Below are positions 46,341 to 59,099 of a stretch of DNA of 64,000 bases, one piece after another (within the stretch, counting starts at the first letter, position 1; the number at the start of each line of letters is the position of its first letter). Made by a program: the position numbers and the translations under genes. Under the pieces are notes generated by a model. It was given only the letters and a program-made list of their open reading frames with translations, was not told where the DNA came from and did no database searches. The stretch lies in assembly GCA_021397835.1 (NCBI GenBank), contig JAJFZO010000609.1, positions 10,108,001 through 10,172,000 of the forward strand, read 5' to 3'. This DNA comes from Moringa oleifera (lineage: Eukaryota; Streptophyta; Magnoliopsida; Brassicales; Moringaceae).

Positions 46341-47839
46341 AAAATTTAAAATCAAGTGAAATATTTACTTAAGTCACTTTTAAACTAATGTAATAATAAA
46401 AATATCATTAATTATTGTTAATAATTTAATATAATGTTTAGATTGTAGCAAATAAAAATTTAAAATGTAAAATTAAATCAATTGAATATTTGATGTATAA
46501 ATTAAAATCATGATAAAGTTGATAGTGTTTTATTTGACATTAATCCTAAATTTTAATAATTAATTAATTAAAGTAAAGCCAGAGGAGGTGGGAGACACAG
46601 AGCTTTCCATGTTTTCTCCTTTACAATCAGTCAACGAGTGAGCCATGGAACTCACGGAGACCTCATCAGAGGCAGCAATCACCTAATTAGGACCAAAAAA
46701 CGACACCTTATCGGCCGATTTTCACGTGGCCAGCAAACGAACCTTGACATGTCGACAGTAATGGGGTAAGCAACAGAGACAGCCATAACTGCCGTTTTCA
46801 TTATTACCTCTGCATGATAAAGCAATTCGCCGTTCTCTCCTCCATCAGTCAACCGATTCACAATGATGTAATTCATCTTCGTTGATCGATTACAAAGTTG
46901 CTGAGATCGCTAGAGCTCGCTTTTAACACTAGCTGCGAACTGGAACACTGAGCGCTCCGGTACGCCCATGAAGTGTTTGTTGTTTTGTCGCTGTCAGGAT
47001 TTTGTAGCGTAGCAATGAAACAAACATCATGGCTGTGATGGCGATTCCTCTGTACAGCCGAGATGGTACGCCTACACGCTTGCTCCCCACGCTCCCGTCA
47101 CCCATGCATGTAAAACGGCAGTGGCCAGAGGGAGGGCCAGTCCTGGGCCCTGTCGCCTTCAAAATAAAAGGCTCCGATTGCAACTCGAGAAAGGATAAGG
47201 TTTGATTATCAATCATGATAAATTTTGCATGGTTAAATGCTAATGACGTTAGCATTACCAAATAATTTATTTTTAACCAAAAATTAATTATTATATTTCA
47301 TATAATTATCATTTATATTATTTGAAGTGTAAAATACCAGGTTGAAATCTTACTGTGGAATTATTTAAGATTTAGACCATCATGAGATAAAGATTCTTCA
47401 TTCTATGGTTATTTTTTCATAAATCTTATAATAAAAAATTAAATTAAATTAAACTAAAAGTTAAGTTTAGCATAGGAACCTCTAATGATACCGGAACATC
47501 AATTATGAACAACTTGCTTGATTTCATTAAGTTCAGCTAGTTTGGTGTCACATTTCATTTAATTACAAAACGACAAATGGTCTATGATTTTATTTTTTAT
47601 TTTTTAATATACAAAACATTACAAATCTTGGTAGAAAATTTTGATGATTTGATTTTACTTAAAATAATTATTTTTAGGTTTTTTTTTTTTGCTAGAAGAC
47701 AAAAGAATAGTTTGAACTGTCTTCAACTCCAATGGAAACTATGTCATCATAAGCTCCGTTAAGAAAAGCTCGACGAAATAAAGAACAGTTGGCGCCGTCA
47801 GAAAACGGCGGTTGGAGGGGTAGGACAGCCAGCGAATGC

Positions 47840-47845
47840 CACGTG
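47840..47845. promoter_or_regulatory. G-box / ABRE-like CACGTG
   Basis: GCCACGTGTAC, about 715 bases upstream of the DUF1005 start. It fits the ABA-response/G-box consensus, but a single site at this distance is weak evidence. Confidence 0.3.
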
Positions 47846-48555
47846 TACAATGTGATCTGAAATTTGGGAGTCTGATTTGGGATTTGCCGGGAAGAGAAAG
47901 AATTTCTATCCCAATCGAACTACCAGGAATAGCCTTCCCCCATTGCGCCATGACAACGTGGTGACAGCCTTTTTCCAGCTGTGCTCACCCCCACCGCCGG
48001 GTCCCACTCTGGATTTTCTCCCCCTCTCTCGAGATGACCAAAATCATCCCCTCTTTTTTCTCCTCAATTTCTCATCTCCTTCCCTTTCTTTCCTGCATTA
48101 AGTAGTACAATTAATTTTAATTTTCAATAAACATTATCTAAAATACAACAATGATGGGATTAACCAACATAAACATGTGTCATTCTTTCTCGCTCAAAAA
48201 AATTAATCTGGAAAAACCTCTAGGGAATTTTCCCGCGATAAGGAGAACGAGAAGAAGGAAACTCCTTTGACCCGCTAAACTACAATAACAGAAGAACAAC
48301 AGGCAGCTCTCTGCCTACAGAGAGCAACGGGGGAGAAAGAGAAGGGAGACGGGGAGACGATAAAACAGGTGAGCCGACATCCCAATTTAGTCCATGAAGA
48401 GAGAGGTTATCTGAGCAAATCTCTCTGCCTGATCTTCACTGACGTACAGTTCGAGAGTCCCAAGGAACGACATTTGCGAAGGCACTGAATCACGAAGAAA
48501 CAGAGAGTCTTAATTAGCTTTACATCGAGGAAGAAGAGAGGAAGATAAAAGTTAA

Positions 48556-51216
48556 ATGGATCCGTGCCCATTTGTACGGCTAATCATCGAGTCGCTAGCC
48601 TTGAAGCTGCCGCTGGCCACGAAGCCCGCCGGGCCAGGGGTTCACCCGTCCACGACCCCGTGCTTCTGCGAGCTCAGCATCAAGAACTTCCCGCCCCAGA
48701 CGGCGCTCCTTCCGCTCTGTACTAACCCCAACAACAATGAGTCTCCACCGGACACTGCCACATCAGCCCCCGGCTTCCACCTAGATGCCGCCGCAGTTCG
48801 CCGCCTTTCCACCAAGCCCGTCGCACTCCGCGTCCACGTCTACACTGGCCGCACGGGGCGTACGTGCGGCGTCAGCTCCAGCAAGCTGCTGGGACGTGTT
48901 CAAGTCACCCTTGACTTGGCGCCAGCTCAGTCCAGAGCTACTGTGTTTCTCAATGGGTGGACAAAGCTGGGCAGCAAGCCGGATAAGCCCTCGGCTCAAC
49001 TCCACCTCGTGGTCCGAGCTGAACTGGACCCCCGGTTTGTTTTCCAGTTCGGCGGTGAGCCAGAGTGTAGCCCCGTGGTTTTCCAAATTCAAGAGAATAT
49101 CAGGCAACCCGTTTTCAGTTGCAAATTTAGTGCTGACCGGAACTCAAGATCTCGGTAAGCTTTACATTTCCCCCTCCTCTTTCGTTGTTTGGTTAGTTAT
49201 ATGGTGCATTTTAGCTACTTTCGTGGTGCGTGTGCTAACGTGCGCTGCTGCCGGGTGTTCAGCATGAAGGTCAAGGCTCATCATTAATTGTTCATAGATT
49301 CTTTTAATGGGAAATTATACTTAAGTGGCATTAATTTGTGTCCCCTGCGTCATTCCTGATTTGCTCCCTTTTTCTTTTGCTTTCTTTTTTTCCATTTCTT
49401 CTGGTGAAGTACGCATGTGGCTTGTCAACATCTTTCTTAGCTGGTTGCAGGCCCTCACATATCCAAGGCTGGTCACCTACACCACCTTATCTTTTTATTT
49501 AGTTCTGGCATTCTGTGTTCCCTTCATGGTTTAACATTCTATTTCTGCATTTCTTTCATGGTAATTAATCTGGCAGCTCAGAATGAGCAATGAGCTTTTT
49601 GCTAGTAATAGATGTGTGTCTGTTTGCTTACTAGCTTTGCAATTTTTGGTAGTCTCTGATCAACTGGTCGGCAGGCTGTTGATGAAATACTCACATTGCA
49701 ATTTGATGTTAACAAACTTAGAAGTTCCCATGGAGATCCCATAAGAGAATTCCCATCTGGACGTTGCAACCTGAACTTTCGGATTGATGGTTCATGATTA
49801 TTAAGATTATGGTTGATATGAAAAGCTATATAATCATATACATACTCTGTTTCTCTTTGGAAATTTGTTAGTACCCTTTAGCTAGTTATGCTATTGTCAG
49901 CTACCCATATAAGGCAGCTCTGTAGAATGTGTTGGTGCATTCACAGCCTTTGGCTCTTCTCTGAAGAGGTAATGCAATTGGTTTTGATTATCGGGCATTA
50001 GTTTTTGCCTGTAAGGTTCTGCAGGCTGTTGAGCAGTGAAAAGTATATGCAATTTGGTTTTTGACATTTTCTTTGATCTCCTAACCACTTAAAATATCAG
50101 ACTTCCTGTCTCAAGTATGATTATTGTTTACTGTTAGTCCCTGTTTTCTCATGAAAATTTATCCCTCTCAGTTAGCAGCCAGTGATCATGTCTGACTGGC
50201 TTGTCAGAAATTTGGCATCCATCATGCGTCCACCATCCATGATTTATCAGGGCAATTTGTATATTTGAGAATAAACAAACAATTAAGTTACAATAAGAAA
50301 ATTAAGTAATCCTTAGTTGCACCAAGTTTTGGTAAAGCAGACAACTTGATAGCTCCATAACAGTCAAACACAACCACCGTTGATTTCCTCCCATGGGCAG
50401 AGATTTTGGTTGCTGATATTATTTCCTGATTTGCCTTTAATATTCCTGTTTGACATTTCCTTCTATTTGGTTTGCTTATTATAACGTGTTGTAATATTTT
50501 ATGACCATTGATAGGATATGATTTTGATATTTGCTCTTTGTCGTATGTAAACCAGATCCCTCCCGTCAGATTTTACCATAAAGAATAGAGGATGGATGAG
50601 AACATTCTCTGGTGAAAGGGACCGACAGGGGAGGGAGAGGAAAGGGTGGATGATAATGGTGTACGATCTCTCTGGTTCCCCTGTTGCAGCTGCCTCCATG
50701 ATCACTCCATTTGTCCCATCCCCAGGCTCAGACCGTGTTTCTAGATCAAACCCTGGTGCATGGCTGATCCTCCGGCCTAATGGGTTCTCTGTCAGCAGCT
50801 GGAAGCCCTGGGGTCGCCTTGAGGCTTGGCGAGAGAGAGGCTCTGTGGATGGCTTGGGCTATAAATTTGAGCTTGTTACAGATAAGGGCCCTTCGTGTGG
50901 CATCCCCATTGCGGAAGCCACAATGAGTGTCAAAAATGGTGGCCAATTTTGCATTGATAGCAGGATAATGAAAGATTCTCCATCCGGTTTGAGGTCGCCC
51001 ATCAAAGGCTTCGTAATGGGTTCAACCGTGGAAGGTGAAGGTAAGGTCAGCAAGCCTGTGGTACAAGTTGGGGCACAGCATGTAACCTGCATGGCAGATG
51101 CTGCATTGTTCATTGCCCTCTCAGCTGCCATTGATCTTAGCATGGACGCTTGCCGGCTCTTCTCACATAAGCTTAGGAAGGAACTTTGCCACGACGAACA
51201 CGATTCCTTCTCGTAA
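48556..51216 (+). CDS. DUF1005 family protein
   Basis: Plant-specific protein of unknown biochemical role; some Arabidopsis members respond to abiotic stress (ASG1). Two exons, 48556-49154 and 50556-51216, joined in phase (CG|A, Arg) to 1260 nt, 419 residues, the normal family length. Visible landmarks are the start MDPCPFVRLIIESLALKLP, the GVSSSKLLGRVQV strand region, LVVRAELDPRFVFQFGGEPE, the block SPVVFQIQENIRQPVFSCKF, then GWMIMVYDLSGSPVAAASMI, FVPSPGSDRVSRSNPGAWLI and VQVGAQHVTCMADAALFIAL near the end. No signal peptide or clear membrane segment. Exon 1 is strongly GC-rich compared with its surroundings, which produces long spurious open frames on both strands. Confidence 0.94.
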
Positions 51217-52236
51217 AACTATCCTCATACTTCGCTCTCAAATTCATCTTCTCCTGCTGTGATAACCTATTAGTCTTAGCTCATTATGCGCAATCAGTTC
51301 TTGGTTTTGAGCAGAGTAAGGGTATTTGCATCTTCCATGGCCTAATTCTTTCTCCGAAATTCTGATATCATTTGGGATGATTCACTGTGATTTTGGTCTT
51401 TGTTTGCTGGTTTTGGATTCTGCTGTTAGGTCGGTTTTGACAACATTTTACACTGGAGAGTTCTCTTATTACAGAATTGTTTACAGACTTCAAACTGTAC
51501 ATACAGAGAAATGCCAATTGTTTGTTCATAGTCGCTTCATTCTTTTCCCTTGTATCTTTGCTTACCCGGTTTATTAAAGAATCTAATTTTTTTTTTTCTC
51601 CCTTAGCTTATTAATAGAGGAAGCTCATATAATTTATCAGTTTATTTCGTTTTTACTTAAATTTTAATACGCATAAAATCATTAAGACATGATGAGTTCT
51701 TACTTATAAAGAGATAAAGTTAAAGTAAAAAAATGTTTTTCTATTTTTTTTTAAAAAAATATTTTTCTCCTATTTCAGCATAAATGGGTTAGCTCGTCAG
51801 AATGGAAGAAGGCCCCGATGGTGATCAGTAGTTGGGCTAAATAAGCAGCTCATCCGTAACAACCCCGCTGGGGCCCACTTGCCACCACCAATGGCAACAA
51901 ACGACAATTTTCCGCCCAATGTAGTCAACTGCATTTTGTTGCCTCCCTGTTACCAATAATTCCTTAATTAGGTGAGGATATTCCATTATCAGTTAATCGC
52001 TCACCAGATAAATAGCGTGTGCACCTACAACGGTGTTGTTTCCAGTCGATGGTGAAAACTCAAACGATGTCGTTCCCTGTCTATGGCGCACTAACAACTT
52101 CATGATTTATTTTTATTGGTTTCATGGCCAAAGCAGAAAGATTGTATTCCATTGACCTTCGTCCTCCTGTCTGGTCTTATCCGAGAGAGCGACGGAGAAC
52201 CAAAACGCCGTTGTTCTCTCGGTTTTCCCTGCGACG
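51217..52236. other. Intergenic between DUF1005 gene and acid phosphatase
   Basis: DUF1005 3' UTR, then the phosphatase promoter. Two near-palindromic 14-mers occur here: ACAACGGTGTTGTT at about 52026-52039 and AAACGATGTCGTTC at about 52062-52075, related to the repeats at 25591. Confidence 0.5.
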
Positions 52237-54316
52237 ATGGCCTCTCGCTTCCATTCCCTCCTCTCGGTGATCCTATCATTGATCGCGTTAGTCATCTGTC
52301 GGGCATCTGCCCAGTCAATCATCCAAATCGCCCCGAAACTCCGCAGCGAAGACATTGTCTACTGCGACAGTTGGAGATTCTGCGTCGAGACCAACGACGC
52401 GGGCTACTGGGCGAGTATTCCCTCGAGATGCCAACTTTTCGTGGAAGACTACATGACCGGCGAACGTTACCGTTCCGACTCTGAGATCGTGGCCGCTTAC
52501 TCTCTCGAGCACGCCAGGTCAATTCAGATCGGAGACGACGGAAAGGACGCTTGGGTGTTCGACATCGACGAGACTTTGCTCACCAATTTGCCCTACTATG
52601 AGGTCCATGGATTCGGGTACGACATCACTGTTTATGTTTTATAGCGCTTTGATTGCTGGATAATAGATAATACGAATTAATATAACTTTGGATAATTGGA
52701 TGATGATCATGAACCATAATGAAAATGCTTACCGTAATTGTGGGGCGCCCCTGTGTTGTTTTTAGAATGGTGGGCTGGCATTTGACTAGACCTTGGTTTT
52801 GATGGGTTGTATCACCAGTTGGAGTGTGCCACGTGAGATAGCATTAGGGCTTCTCAAGGATTGGTCAAAAGAACTTGTAAGATTTGGCATAAAATGACAA
52901 GATTTGGCCGCTTTTTTCAATCCCAAACTACCAATCAGTAGGACGGGGTCCCCTCATGAAACTTAATTAGCCTGGACATGGCAAAATGACTGATGGTTGC
53001 TCTGACGCTATATTTACCTCAATATCAATTAAATGCTACCATGCAAGTATAGAGGCGAGCTTTCTTAGTTTGTAAGAGGTTGTAGGCAAGTTAGGTATCC
53101 ATTATTCTGTCCATGGTACACGACCTGTCTCCAGTTTATGGATTTTATTGAATCCTCCCCACTATTAGTGTACATTTCAGGATATTTGGTGCTTCACTGA
53201 TCCATCTTTTGAAAGAAACTTTGCGGAAACATTCACATGTGCAGAGGAGGAGACATATTTGGCATGCAATTGACTTAATGTGAAATCAGTGCAAGATTAG
53301 TAATTTGGCTGATTGCTCTTCTATATGTTCTTTCTTGAATCATTTGCATTTAAATGCTGTGAACCAATTCAGTCATTTTTTTAATTACTAATGTCAAATC
53401 TTTATAGTTCTCGTAGAATTTAAACCGAAAATGCATGTTCAATTGTGGGGATGCAAAAGGATAGCAAAACTGTACTTTTTGTTAATGCTGTTACTTCTAG
53501 CCAAAAGAGACTTGTGTGATTAGTTGCCACAAAATGCAGGCAGAAACCATCTCTTACCACCTTTAATACAAAAGCACCAGAATCTCAATCCTTATAATTG
53601 CCAACTGAGTGAATATGGAGATCTGTTGCATGGATACTGAATCAGACGACTTTGTCCTGTAGCCTGCTTCTTTTACTGATTTAAACTTTTACATTCTCAT
53701 GTTCATTGATTGAGAACCAAGCATTAGACGTTTTTGAAATAGGTCAGAAACCTTCGATGAAAAAACCTTTGATGAGTGGGTGGATTTGGCTGAGGCCCCT
53801 GCCTTGCCAGCTAGTTTGAATTTGTACAAGGAGCTGAAGCAGCTGGGATTTAAGACATTTTTGCTAACCGGGCGGAGTGAATATCAAAGGAATGTCACGA
53901 ATAAAAATCTTCTGTATGCTGGATACAGTGATTGGGAAAGGCTATTCTTGAGGTATGTGAATATGAACTTTTAAGATTAATCTCTATCTTTCGGTTCTGT
54001 ATGGCATAAACTTTATAGGACATGTTAATTTTTAGATTTTATGTTTAAATGTCACTAGCAATCAGTGGAACTATTTTGGTAACCAAATAGGGCCTACGGA
54101 TTAATGAGGGCTCACATCCCTTGTGGTTAATTATGCAGGGGACCTTCTGATCAAGGCAAACTAGCCACCATCTACAAATCTGAAAAGAGATCAGAATTGA
54201 TAGGAGAAGGTTATAGGATTCATGGGAGCTCTGGAGATCAGTGGAGTGACTTATTAGGCTTTGCTGTAGCCAACCGTTCATTTAAATTGCCAAATCCAAT
54301 GTATTACATTCCTTAA
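52237..54316 (+). CDS. Secreted HAD-type acid phosphatase (class IIIB / VSP-like)
   Basis: Plant acid phosphatase of the vegetative-storage-protein family, hydrolysing phosphate monoesters in the secretory pathway, vacuole or cell wall. Exons 52237-52616, 53743-53952 and 54139-54316; 768 nt, 255 residues, the family norm. Residues 1-25 are a signal peptide (LLSVILSLIALVICRASA). The HAD nucleophile motif is VFDIDETLL at residues 107-115, so Asp-109 and Asp-111 are the catalytic pair, and the protein therefore should be active, unlike VSPs that lost the nucleophile. Motif II is FLLTGRSE, and the C-terminal GSSGDQWSDLLG supplies the metal-binding acidic residues. CDSWRFCVETNDAGYW and YMTGERYRSD are family signatures. 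Intron 1 is 1.1 kb. Confidence 0.94.
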
Positions 54317-55014
54317 AATCTCTGTGAAGATCGCAGATTCTGTAACACAGATGTAAATCTTTGCTTCCTGTTCAAATTGAATGGCATTCACTGGTAAGTG
54401 ACCATCATTTGTATAGTCTTCATATCAGAAACTCTCTGAATAGATAATTTTGGCTTTGGCATGAAATATTTTCCCAATGATTGTGTTGCTTTGAGTTTCA
54501 AGATTCAAATCCTCCGCCTGGACAAGCCTTCTGACATTGGATGATGAAAATACTGAAACAGAATCATGCAGTACAAAACGAGACATCTGTAAACAGGGAC
54601 ATAATTTAGCCGAATGTTATCATGGCTTAAATTAGGCTTTACCCAAGTTGGGGAGACACAAACTATAGCTGTAAACCACGAAATGACAAGGAAAAATCCC
54701 GTGAAAGCTTTGTTTATATATTTTCCACTAATATGTTAATAGTTCCTCAGTACAAGAATAGGGCGCTGGTCAAGACAGAATTAAAGTGGTTCCACCTGTG
54801 AATCTGAATTCTTTATTACACTTACTACAGAATCATAATCCCTTGGCTTCACTTCTGGTCCTGTCTTGTCCATTCAGAGCAAGATATGATGCCAGAAGAT
54901 AGACATGAACAAAATTAATCAGGAAGATCTAAGTCATAATTGCTACTTAATTAATTGGACAGCAACAACAAACCTGTTAAATGATACCAGTAAGAATTTC
55001 TCTCCTCTAGGCTT
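54317..55014. other. Convergent intergenic region
   Basis: Holds the phosphatase and LRR-protein 3' UTRs. No gene or repeat recognised. Confidence 0.5.
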
Positions 55015-56253
55015 TCATGGAGATGATGGCCTTGATGCCTCCAAGTTCCCCAGCAATGAGCCACAAACAAGAGGCTGTGAGGGGATTCTCAGGCAATTCA
55101 GCCCTCCTCCAGGAATCATGGAACACTCAGGTTGAGGTCTCTGCATGTTTCTTCCAGGGATGCAATTAGCTGAAAAATCAAAACCCACATTCCTAAAGAA
55201 CAACTTGGAACATTCTTGGCTGAACCCAGAGAAAAAATTGTAAGCAACGGTCAGATTCACGAGGCTCCTCAGAGAACAAACCATGTCAGGTAGCACCCCA
55301 GATAGCTTGTTGTGTGCCAAATTCAGAACCTCAATATCATTCAGGCAGGATATTGTGTCTGGCAAATGACCCATCAGTGAGTTGTAGCTCACATCAAACA
55401 CTTGCATCGCTGTGAACAACCCAACTCCCTCTGGAATGCACCCTGTCAACTGATTATTGAGGAACAGGATCTCCTTTATTTGATCACCCATGAAGCCAAA
55501 ACTAGTGGGGATGCTTCCACTGAACTTGTTATTAGCCAGATTTATCACTGAAGCTGGAGAGTTACCCAGATTTTCAGGGAGTTGTCCTTCAAATTGGTTG
55601 TTGTTGAGGAAGATTGCATCAAGTTTCTTGTTAAAGAGATCTTCTGGGAGAGACCCAGAAAAGAAATTGTACCTGAGGTCTAAGTAAATGAGATTTGGGA
55701 TGTATAGAGTGACCACAGGGAAAGAACCTGAAAAATGATTGTTACTGAGGTCTAACTCTTGAAGAGAAGAAAGGTCCTTGAATGTTTCAGGAACTGTGCC
55801 AGAAAATCTGTTGCTGTTCAAGTGAAGAAGAGACATGTCGGTGAGAAGAGAGAGCTCCTTGACAAGAGTACCCTGCAGATTAGCATGGTTGAGATCTATT
55901 CCTGTCACAACTGGGCCAGCTGATGCCCCCATTTCTGCACCTTGAGAGTAGCCACAAAACACCCCTCTGTAAGAACACACATCAGACCCAACCCAAGTGG
56001 CCAAAATCCCAAGCGGGTCATCGGTGATTGCAGACTTCCACGCCTGCAGAGCAGTGTAAGCGTCTTGCAGCTTCGAAATCGACGAACCTGACGGTCCTGG
56101 GTCGTTGGTCCCTCCACCAATCCACACGCCTCCACCACCTCCACCACCAACACCGCCAATGCCGATACCCACACCACCTCCCACACTAAAAGCAGCTTCT
56201 GCAAGAACAGCCTGGAGGAGGACAAAACCCAGAAGCCAGCATCTCGTCCCCAT
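55015..56253 (-). CDS. Secreted LRX-like leucine-rich-repeat protein, no extensin tail
   Basis: Intronless, 412 residues, similar to the family represented by At4g06744. Signal peptide MGTRCWLLGFVLLQAVLAEA, then a glycine-rich segment at about residues 25-49 (Gly with Val, Ile), then an N-cap LRR domain (AYTALQAWKSAITDDPLGIL, CSYRGVFC). About ten plant-type LRRs follow to about residue 345 (for example LQELDLSNNHFSGSFP, LDAIFLNNNQFEGQLPENLG). The cysteine-rich cap NCIPGRNMQRPQPEC is the sequence that precedes the extensin domain in LRX and PEX cell-wall proteins; here only about 35 residues follow with no Ser-Pro4 repeats. Likely an apoplastic protein; a role in binding RALF-type peptides, known for LRX, is only inferred. 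Confidence 0.93.
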   Translation of the reverse strand: MGTRCWLLGFVLLQAVLAEAAFSVGGGVGIGIGGVGGGGGGGVWIGGGTNDPGPSGSSISKLQDAYTALQAWKSAITDDPLGILATWVGSDVCSYRGVFCGYSQGAEMGASAGPVVTGIDLNHANLQGTLVKELSLLTDMSLLHLNSNRFSGTVPETFKDLSSLQELDLSNNHFSGSFPVVTLYIPNLIYLDLRYNFFSGSLPEDLFNKKLDAIFLNNNQFEGQLPENLGNSPASVINLANNKFSGSIPTSFGFMGDQIKEILFLNNQLTGCIPEGVGLFTAMQVFDVSYNSLMGHLPDTISCLNDIEVLNLAHNKLSGVLPDMVCSLRSLVNLTVAYNFFSGFSQECSKLFFRNVGFDFSANCIPGRNMQRPQPECSMIPGGGLNCLRIPSQPLVCGSLLGNLEASRPSSP

Positions 56254-57184
56254 TTTTCCCTTTCAGTGGAAGATCAGTCAAGCTGCTCACTTGATGGGTT
56301 TCCTTGTAAAGTTGCACAAATGTGGTCGCAGCATTGATGAGAGAAAATGGTCGGTTCCCTATTTTCTTTTTCAGTTTTTTCTTTTCCCGGAAGAGAGAAT
56401 GGTGGAGCTGCTTGACCGTGAATTGAATGTGTTCACTGTTCTAATTTCTGATTTTTATGACTGCTTCAACTTTTGGGCTTCATTATTATACAAAGATATC
56501 TTCTCACTGTACACTTGATGAATTGTCAATGGAGGAAGAAAGCTGGTTGGTGAGTTTACCATTTAAGTGCTCACCAATGCCATGGCCAAAGATTAAATGA
56601 AGCTTCACCTCTTCTGGATCTTGGTTCTTACTGCATAAAATATGCATATAATTTGCAATGGAATTGTTAAATTTAAGAAAATGACATGAAATTTTGTTTG
56701 TTTACCAGCAGAAATTGCGGTAAACTGTCATTAAAATTAATGATTCCATATACTTCTAATAATTCTACTCATGAATGTATAAGTTCAAACCAGAAGAATA
56801 CTTTATGTTATCTCACTCTATTAACAAGAATATTTTGTTGCTGACTGTCAAAATTTATAGTTTGAAGAAAGTCTTGAATTTGAAACTCTGGACAGGGTGT
56901 CTCTTTAAGTGTAATTATAATATTACCATCAAATCAAGTATGTTATTAATATGATATTGTTTTTTATTTTTCAGTTTAAATAATTAAAAAATGTTGTAAT
57001 ATCCCGCTGAGATTGTGATACAAATGAGTCGTCCAAAAAAATATTGTAATCAAAAGTTAGAGTAAATATTAAATATAAAAGGATAAATATAAATTTTCAT
57101 ACTAAAATTGATAAAAAGTTAATATCATTATTTTAGCAATATTAAAACAAATTGAGATTAATTCACATTTTTAAAAAAATATAA

Positions 57185-57670
57185 AGTAAAAATTTTATAA
57201 AAATTTTAATATTTATTTGAAATTTTTATGTTTTAAAAGTGATAAATTAAATATTTATTTTTTTAATTTAATTTAAACTAAAATTTAACTTAAATAATTA
57301 TAAAAAATTAAAAATATTTTCGTCATTGAAATATCTCAATTATAGCTTAAACGAATTATTGATTTTATTTCTGTCAACTTCTCAAATTTAAACAATTTTT
57401 TAAAAAATATTTATTTTATAAATTTTTAAAATTTTTGACATTGTAAATTTAAGAAAATATATTTTCAGTACTCAAAAAATTATGAAATTTTTTGTGAAGG
57501 TAACTTGAATATTTATTTATATGTATAAAAAATAAAAGTCATAATTTATTATATAAAATTTTTAATAATATTAATTAAATTAAATTGATAAATTAAAATT
57601 TGAATAACTACTTTTTAAATATAAGAGATGGATTGATAATATAAAATAATGTAAAAGTTTTATGATATAT
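57185..57670. repeat. AT-rich fold-back element, near-complete copy
   Basis: The left end holds TTTTAAAAGTGATAAATTAA at about 57232; the right end holds TTGATAATATAAAATAATGT at about 57632, whose reverse complement aligns with the left-end blocks of the 33.4-kb copy (ATTATC... TATTTAAAAAGT... AATTTTAATTTATCAATTTA). The internal right-arm core is CTCAAAAAATTATGAAATTT then GTAACTTGAATATTTATTTA. This suggests an element of roughly 480 bases with arms near 200 bases. Confidence 0.55.
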
Positions 57671-59099
57671 TTATTCAAATATATATATATATATAGAATT
57701 TAAAAATTATCATGACTAAACTAATTTTGTTATATGAAATTCTGAATGATGAAAAATTGGTATTTTCTCATTTAAAATATTAATAGTAAATAAAAAAATT
57801 TAAAAAAAATATTTTCCTCCTAGGCTCTAGTGGCTCTAGAAACATGGAACATGCAATGTTCCTGTGTGCATGCCCATGATTGTGAGTGTGATACAGAGTT
57901 GTATCATTACAACAAAAAGAGAGAAGAACGATTCCTGTGAATGTGAATCAATAAAGCAACCCGCATGCAAAATTCCATCCTCTTTTATTGGGTTGCAGCT
58001 AGCTTCCATTTCTTGCCTCCTTCTACTTTCTATTTCTCACTTATTTTTCCTTTAATTTTATAAATAAAAAAATTAATCAGCACATTAATTATAAAAGAGA
58101 AAATGAAAACCCAGATTCTCATCTCCCATGTCAAAGCTTTCTCCTTCTTACTCATTTATCAACTTAAAAGGTACAAAATGACAGAGAATCATGACAGTAA
58201 ATTTATTAATTTGTGATAATAAAATAGATATTATTTATTATAAAACAATTTTTATTGATTTTTTAAAAAATTTTAAAATATTTTTTATAAATATATAACT
58301 ACCATGAACTTGAATTCAAGCCCAATGGGGTTTCTTTGGTAAGTTGTTGGTGTTTCTTTATCCAGCAGTAAAAAAAAAAAAGGTAAAATGGGGCATTAAG
58401 TGGGCAAATGATTGAATTAAATGTTTCTATTTGTTGAGTGTCCAAGAAAAATGAATCTGTTGCAAGGCATGTTTTAGATTACAGGCAATGGTCGTATGTC
58501 TCCTGTTGAGAGAATTGGTGTTTGCAGGTTGCAGGTGGGGTGGGTTCTTGTTTCTTGCTTCAGTTAAAAGCGATTGGGTGGCCTGCATTCACTCTCCTGC
58601 ATTTTTCTCTCCAATCTCCAACCCCTTCATTACCATAAAGTCTCAAACAAATTGGACCATAACTGACCAAACCAAAGCTCACCCTCATAAATGATCTCCA
58701 CTTTCCATTTGTACTATATATTTATTTTTTAAGCCATTTTAAAGTTTGAATTTTAGATTTTTAATTAAATAAAAAATTAATTTATATTTTTTATATCACT
58801 TGGGAAATGAAAAGAGTAAAATGAAATGTGGCTGAGAAGATGGGTGGGGTGGGTGGAGTGGCACGAAGAAATTAATAAGAGTGGGGAAAAATGGGGACCT
58901 GTTTTGTGAGTCTGAGCTGGAAAGGACATTAGTGTCCGCTGGTCCACTCTGTCATTCAGTGGGCTGCCTCTATGTCAGCTCCTACGCCTTGCCCCTGCCT
59001 AACCTTTTGTGGGGACTCCGCCTTTCTCATAAACTGCACCATGAAGAAATTTGGATTGAAATTACATAAAATTATTTTAAATTATTAATTAATTTTTTT

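Larger units (their letters stand above)
45800..48555. other. Intergenic, 2.8 kb, upstream of the DUF1005 gene
   Basis: 46020-46560 is AT-rich and includes a copy of the dispersed fold-back family. 46570-47210 has balanced composition with open stretches on the minus strand (46679-46876, 46929-47261) that I do not recognise and do not call. A G-box CACGTG lies at 47840-47845. 48200-48555 is a purine-rich leader of the DUF1005 gene. Confidence 0.5.

Noticed and set aside
48781..49267. Long open frames on both strands inside the DUF1005 first exon
   Set aside because: The exon is GC-rich, which suppresses stop codons in all frames; only one frame carries the family sequence and joins exon 2 in phase.
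54490..54530. GATTCAAATCCTCC, similar to a tRNA T-arm
   Set aside because: No acceptor-stem pairing, D-arm or anticodon arm could be placed upstream. No tRNA genes were found in the window.
56105..56518. Plus-strand frame with a proline-rich start ([16 protein letters not shown]), extensin-like
   Set aside because: It is the antisense of the glycine-rich segment of the LRR protein; GGN codons read backwards give proline. No signal peptide and no conserved motif.
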